Positions 59,560-64,000 of a stretch of DNA of 64,000 nucleotides are shown piece after piece. The notes beneath the pieces are model-generated. The model made no database searches, was not told where the DNA came from, and worked only from the letters and a program-made list of their open reading frames with translations. A program made the position numbers and the translations under genes. The first letter of the stretch is position 1. Every line of letters begins with the position of its first letter. This stretch comes from Thunnus maccoyii. Its lineage: Eukaryota; Chordata; Actinopteri; Scombriformes; Scombridae. The DNA lies in the NCBI RefSeq assembly GCF_910596095.1, contig NC_056539.1, positions 10,118,501 to 10,182,500 of the forward strand, in the 5' to 3' direction.

Positions 59560-59760
59560 GAGTGGTGTCACACTGTAAAAATACTGTATATTACTGCAAG
59601 TCTAGCTACAGTATGAAACTGTAAACCTCATATTCTACAGCAGAATACTGTAATCATTTTTACAGTAATTAACTGTTAAAGTAATTTATGGTAGTGACAC
59701 TAAAAAAAAAAAAGGTAAAATGCTGGCAACTACAGCTGCCAGTGATGTCAGTGGTTCCTT
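59560..59760. repeat. CTGTAAAAATACTGTA-type repeat
   Basis: Repeated and inverted ACTGTAA/TTTACAGT words followed by a poly-A run and the palindrome CTGGCA...TGCCAG. The same words occur at 54,280-54,420. A non-autonomous element family is likely. Confidence 0.6.
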
Positions 59761-59769
59761 CTAATCCAT

Positions 59770-62195
59770 CAGGAGAGGTACCCAGCATAACTAATCTTGT
59801 TAGCCAAAGGCCAGACTTTGTTACCTTCATTCTGATGGCCTCTTCAAACAGTCATATTGCCTCAGCTTCATTAGCAATGCCCTACTCTGTCTGCACTCCG
59901 TGCAACTCTAAATTGCTGGCTGTTAGTCGTCCTTTTCTCATAATGTGCCATGACCCAGTGTTCTTGCCTGGATTGCCTGGATTACTACTTGTTCTGCAGA
60001 AATCTTAAATCTATCAATCAAACTTAATTTGCAGTACCTTTCATACAGGTAAGTAGAATTTAAAGAACATTACAGAAGTCTAGTCAGCTTCAATAGCCTA
60101 TAAAAGCATGTATCAGTCTCTCTGTATCATTCAGTGAGAGAATGATACACTGAAATGTAAACTAAAGGGCATCCCCACTAACAAAAGTCAAAGCACAAGA
60201 TTGAAACCTGCTATAAAATAATTTACAGATCTTTTAATGCAGGCAACTATCACTACACAACTAACATGATGTTTTCTTAAGCTGTGCAAAACCACATGTT
60301 TTGCAAGGTGTGTAGGGTGGACTTAAATGTTGGTCATGGTGAGAAAAATGATGTTAACCAGCATGCTAGGTCTGTTAAACATAAGTGTGACTAAAAAGCC
60401 ACAAAAAATACATCAACCATCTGTTTGATTACAGCAGGGCAGGCTGTAAAGGCACCTGGTGCTTAGATCTCCAGAGCTGAGAGAAGAAACCTTTTTCTTA
60501 ATGTGAAAATTATGGTCAGGTGGGGTCCCGGAAAACCTCCCATATTTTCAAGACCCAATGTTGATAGATATGATCTCCACCACCACAGACACCAAAAGGT
60601 GTTTATCTGTAACCAGCATGAGGCTCTGCATCAAGGATCCTATATGTTTTTCTTAGTATTACTGTGTTCTATGAAGAATCTCATCATAGAAATGTTATAG
60701 ATGTGTCATTACCTGTTCAGTTTTTCTGTGATATGAGACTGAATTGTGTATTCGTGGGTGAACTGACTGAGTACATGAATGGGCGATTCGTTTACCTGCC
60801 CTCAGCATTAAGCGGTTACACAGGAAGTCAGCTGACCTGTGTGGTGTGAGCTCTGCTGTCATGAAGGGGATGTTTATGTGTCACAGCGGAAAGACAGACC
60901 AGCAGTATTGGTAGACATCTTGTGTTCCAGCTTCACCTCCCCCAGCAGATCAAAAGTCGAGGAAATGGATGATAGTGGAGAGAATGTAGGCGAGAGCCAC
61001 TTCTACTATGCAACAGGCACAAACAAACAGACACGGTGGGGGGATGTGTGAAGCTGATCAAATGGGCAACCTAATGGACTGTGGTGTGGATGGAAAAATA
61101 AATGGTTTGTGACGTACAGCAGCATACCACAGAGTTTCCCAAATGCACAAGAAGAGAAAAATCAACTCCTTACTCCTACTTGTCTTTATTCTCAATTTGG
61201 ACTGTGCTTTACTTGATCTCCTTCTCAAGAAGTGGTTGTTAATGTGTGTGTGAAAAAAATAAGTCAAATGTCATATGAGATATAATCTTAATCACTGTAT
61301 ACCTTTGCACTCTCGGTCTAGTAGTAAAACAGTGAAGTCAAGTTCAGCAGGTTTTAAGGAGGTTTTACTGGTTTTAGCGCTGTAAAGTTGGAGTTCCTTT
61401 TTTTATTATAGATGCTAAAGCCGTCACGTGCAACTTTTCACAAGTATGGTCAAGCCCTCCTCATGACTCACCAATATGCGATGGCGAAATGACTAGATGG
61501 ATGCAAAGGTAATCTGAATCAAGCCATAGCAGGTAAAGAAAAAGTAAGAAAGGAATGCAAAAATGTAAACAAGAAGAAAAAAACATGTCTTACTGGGATC
61601 AGCATCAGTTCACCACTGGTCTCACCCATAAATATAATAGAAATTTACTGAAAAGCTACAGTAGCAGTGTGGTTTGAGACCAGACTTTTGTGGTTTTTGT
61701 CACATATAGCTTTCGTCTTCACCTGCATTTTTTCTGAGTTTTGATTCTCAGGAAAAGAAAGACTTGCCAAAATATCCTCATACCAAAACAGACACCTTAT
61801 TGTCGTCCTCATCAATAGATAGGTTGTCGGAAAAAATGTTCATGGTCATGTAAGTGTTTGAGCAAACATATTAGCCTATATATCATAGTCCACTCTAGAA
61901 TGAAAGAGAGTGGCTGCACCAGAGTTGGGCTCCTGAATACCTCTCAAAGTTGGACCTAAAAAGTGGGACATTTTGCAAAATAACCTTCAAATAATCTTCA
62001 GAAAAGACTCTTAAAAAGAGGTAACAGCATTAGAACAGCAAGAACAGAGGAAATATCATCTTTGGGTATATTTTTTAAATCAAAACAACTAGCTAGCTGT
62101 CAACTGTTACCAACCTTCCAAAGTAGAAACTACAATGAGGAAGCTAACAGAAAAGTTATTTTGTGAAGACAAGAAGAGAAATTAAGGAGCCCTTG
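59770..62195. other. Intergenic DNA, unassigned frames
   Basis: Several short + strand frames lie at 60,503-61,051, the last ending GVTNKQTRWGDV-like. They have an ordinary amino-acid composition but match no family I know, and no good exon structure links them. No other gene or complete repeat was seen. Confidence 0.45.
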
Positions 62196-62199
62196 TTGG

Positions 62200-62520
62200 T
62201 GGTGTTCTCTCTCTCTCCATGAACTGGTGTGATGGCGGCACGACAACATTTGCGGTGGCCTCCCCTAGTTCTGACTATGCAGTGTCTTTATCCATGTATA
62301 CGTCTATGTCTATGGATTATTTCACTCCCCCATCAGTGCTGGTCACTCGTTGACATGCAAGAGCTGTCTATATTAAACTGAGACATGTATTTTCTTTATC
62401 CATTCTGTTGTTGTTGTTGCACTGCTGTGGGCTGGGAGGAACAGCAATTTGTTTTGGGTTTTTTTTGTGTGTATGCAAATACACAAGAAAATGACAATAA
62501 ACTAAATCTTGAATCTTGAA
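62200..62520 (+). mobile_element. LINE/SINE 3' tail
   Basis: It ends in AATGACAATAAACTAAATCTTGAATCTTGAAA, a LINE-type tail with short tandem CTTGAAT units, preceded by GCACTGCTGTGGGCTGGGAGG and ACAGCAATTTGTTTTG. The left edge is not sharp. It is non-coding. Confidence 0.65.
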
Positions 62521-62868
62521 AACAAATGATGCTGTATTTTTTCAGGAATTGACTCTAGAATCATGGTTTGAACAAGAAAAATGCTGGCAGTTATAAACTG
62601 GCATTATCATTGCTGCTGGAAGTGTTTCATAAAGCCAGATTACCAGATAAACCAGGGGTCCGTTTCACAAGGCAGGTTCAACAAACTCCGAGTCTAATCC
62701 TGAACTCTGAGTTGATCTACTCTGAGATAGGAAACTCTGAGTTTCCGGTTCCAGAACAGCTGATTTGAGTCAATTTATTCAACTCGGAGTAGTTTCACCT
62801 GGAGTTAAGCGCGTGCACCACAACTATAAAAAGCCAGCATCAATGGAGCCCCGATTCAACGAGTCACC

Positions 62869-63601
62869 ATGGCAACGGGGAAGAGGAGGGCGGCGTTTTT
62901 CACCCCACTAGCACTAGAAATCTTAATGCGATAATACGGCGAGTTTGAACATGTTTTCAAAAAGAAGTGCAACACCGCTGCAGCTGCAAAAGAGAGGGAG
63001 ACGGCGTGGGAGAACATCGCTGCTCGGGTCAATGCGTAAGTTTAAATGTAGTCCTTTGCAATCACAATAATATTACAGAGGAAAACTGCTTGATTGGTCG
63101 CCTATTAATTTATTTCATTTAGGTCCAATCCCGCGAGGGAGAAGCGCACTTGGCAGCAGTTTAGGATGAAATATAAAAACATTGTTCAAACAGGTGAGAC
63201 CTCGGCATAATCTCATGGGGGTACCTCATTTTGATCATGTTTTACATTGTAAAGTAAATATAAAGTGGCTGTTTGACTGAGCAGCTGTTTTATCCCCAAC
63301 ATAATGCTGGTTTCACACACATAAATGTCTTCTCATCTACATCATGTTCTTTTAAATAATTAAGCCTATTTAAACTAACACAGACTTCTACTCAGCCAAC
63401 AGAAAGATGGCAGATGCCCGTAAAACGGGTGGTGGTCCAGCACCGCCACCTCTAACGGAGGCAGAGGAGCTGGCCATAAGCCAGACTATAGGAAGGCCAG
63501 TGGCTGGCTCCGACATTGTACAAAAAAACTTCCGTTTGCAAAGAATCGCAGCGCAACACACAATATCTGCTGGGATGAGAGAGCATGACTACGATTGGTA
63601 A
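62869..63601 (+). pseudogene. Harbinger Myb/SANT-like DNA-binding protein gene, broken
   Basis: Exons at 62,869-63,035, 63,123-63,193 and from 63,396. The ATG at 62,869 starts MATGKRRAAFFTPLALE. The frame has a premature TAA at 62,932-62,934, then continues with a Trp/Arg-rich SANT-type domain (ETAWENIAARV, EKRTWQQFRMKYKNIV) and a TGGGPAPPPLTEAEEL linker. In complete elements this protein works with the transposase. At about 63,507-63,513 the coding sequence runs into antisense transposase sequence, so the C-terminus is lost. Confidence 0.85.
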
Positions 63602-63740
63602 TGTTGCAAATGTAAGGACGGATTAGGTTGTGTATGTAGATGATGGACTGTGACGTGAAACGGTACCGCTCAAAAAGATAATTGTCTGGAAATGCTAGAC
63701 CATCTATGCGCGGTCTGATAACCATCTCTCAATGAATATT
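63486..63740 (-). pseudogene. Harbinger transposase, N-terminal fragment
   Basis: On the - strand a frame begins near 63,725 and encodes FPDNYLFERYRF, LIRPYICNIT and LCVALRFFANGSF. These are the N-terminal part of PIF/Harbinger nucleases (HARBI1-like). An A-run at 63,524-63,531 (+ strand) shifts the frame, and the DDE core that should follow is missing beyond about 63,510. It is inactive. Confidence 0.85.
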
Positions 63741-64000
63741 TAATTCTCTGCGCAGTAATGCTGCACCTTCATCCACGGGATCGTTATCAAAAGGACATGC
63801 CATGTTAGTGAAAAATGTTACTGTGCCTAATGGACTTCTAATATACTGACTCTGATTTTTTTTTTTTTCTTTTTAATGATTTTTTTAAATGATAGACGGC
63901 AGAACTAGGCTACGCCAAAACTCGCCTGCTGACTGAATGAATGAGGAAATCAAATGGAGTGTGTGGCTCTGAAAGAGGGCGGAGACTGAGAGAAACTCGA

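Larger units (their letters stand above)
62655..64000 (+). mobile_element. Harbinger (PIF) transposon, internally deleted, cut by window end
   Basis: The left terminus GGGGTCCGTTTCACAA is followed by subterminal repeats of ACTC(T/C)GAGT type (62,688-62,760). Inside lie a + strand Myb/SANT-like gene and, on the - strand, the beginning of a Harbinger transposase gene. An internal deletion joins them near 63,510. The window ends at GAGAAACTCGA, which probably starts the right terminal repeat. A TATA-like CTATAAAAAG lies at 62,824-62,833 upstream of the Myb gene. Confidence 0.85.

Noticed and set aside
1-64000. tRNA genes, rRNA genes and CRISPR arrays
   Set aside because: Looked for B-box (GGTTCGAATCC) type sequences and for regularly spaced direct repeats; no convincing case was found. 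The tandem repeats present are eukaryotic mini- and microsatellites.

Overview
The window looks like nuclear DNA from a ray-finned fish, most likely a percomorph teleost. The reasons are a single-exon jun gene with fish-type protein sequence, compact spliced genes of vertebrate type (GT-AG introns of about 70-720 bp), very abundant (CA)n/(GA)n microsatellites, and repeat families typical of teleosts (hAT-like elements with ends reading CAGTGGTGGAA or CAGTGGTTC, L2- and L1-clade LINEs, Tc1, Harbinger). No prokaryotic, organellar or viral gene was recognised.

Layout. 1-15.25 kb: no gene recognised; microsatellites, old DNA-transposon copies and some low-repeat sequence that could hold regulatory elements of jun. 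15.3-17.6 kb: the jun (c-Jun/AP-1) gene on the + strand, with a promoter whose elements (TRE, Sp1, CCAAT, second TRE, MEF2 box) can be read one by one. 19.6-24.2 kb: a CRE/SRE/ETS-rich candidate promoter followed by caiap, a CARD plus ankyrin-repeat inflammasome adaptor in four coding exons (773 aa). 26.9-27.4 kb: an L1-type LINE 3' end that stops about 75 bp before the start codon of the next gene. 27.5-29.4 kb: a five-exon gene for a 319-aa protein with an ISY1-like N-terminal domain and an acidic, low-complexity tail, with no name I can assign. 31.3-34.7 kb: a composite hAT element followed by faslg (Fas ligand, TNF superfamily), four exons, 267 aa. 34.7-55 kb: intergenic, with minisatellites, a Tc1 remnant, TIR elements, an antisense LINE relic and two pairs of diverged duplicated segments, one of which keeps a kappaB-like site in both copies. 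55.2-59.5 kb: a Rex/CR1-like tail next to a long, 5'-complete but 3'-truncated L2-clade LINE with an esterase-bearing ORF1. 62.65-64 kb: a Harbinger element whose two convergent genes are fused by an internal deletion; it runs off the window.

Together the four host genes form a + strand row, jun - caiap - ISY1-like - faslg, three of which act in stress, inflammasome or death-receptor signalling. That they share regulation is an inference. It rests on proximity, on AP-1/CRE/SRE-type sites near jun and caiap, and on the kappaB-like sites downstream of faslg. All identifications were made by eye, without alignment software.
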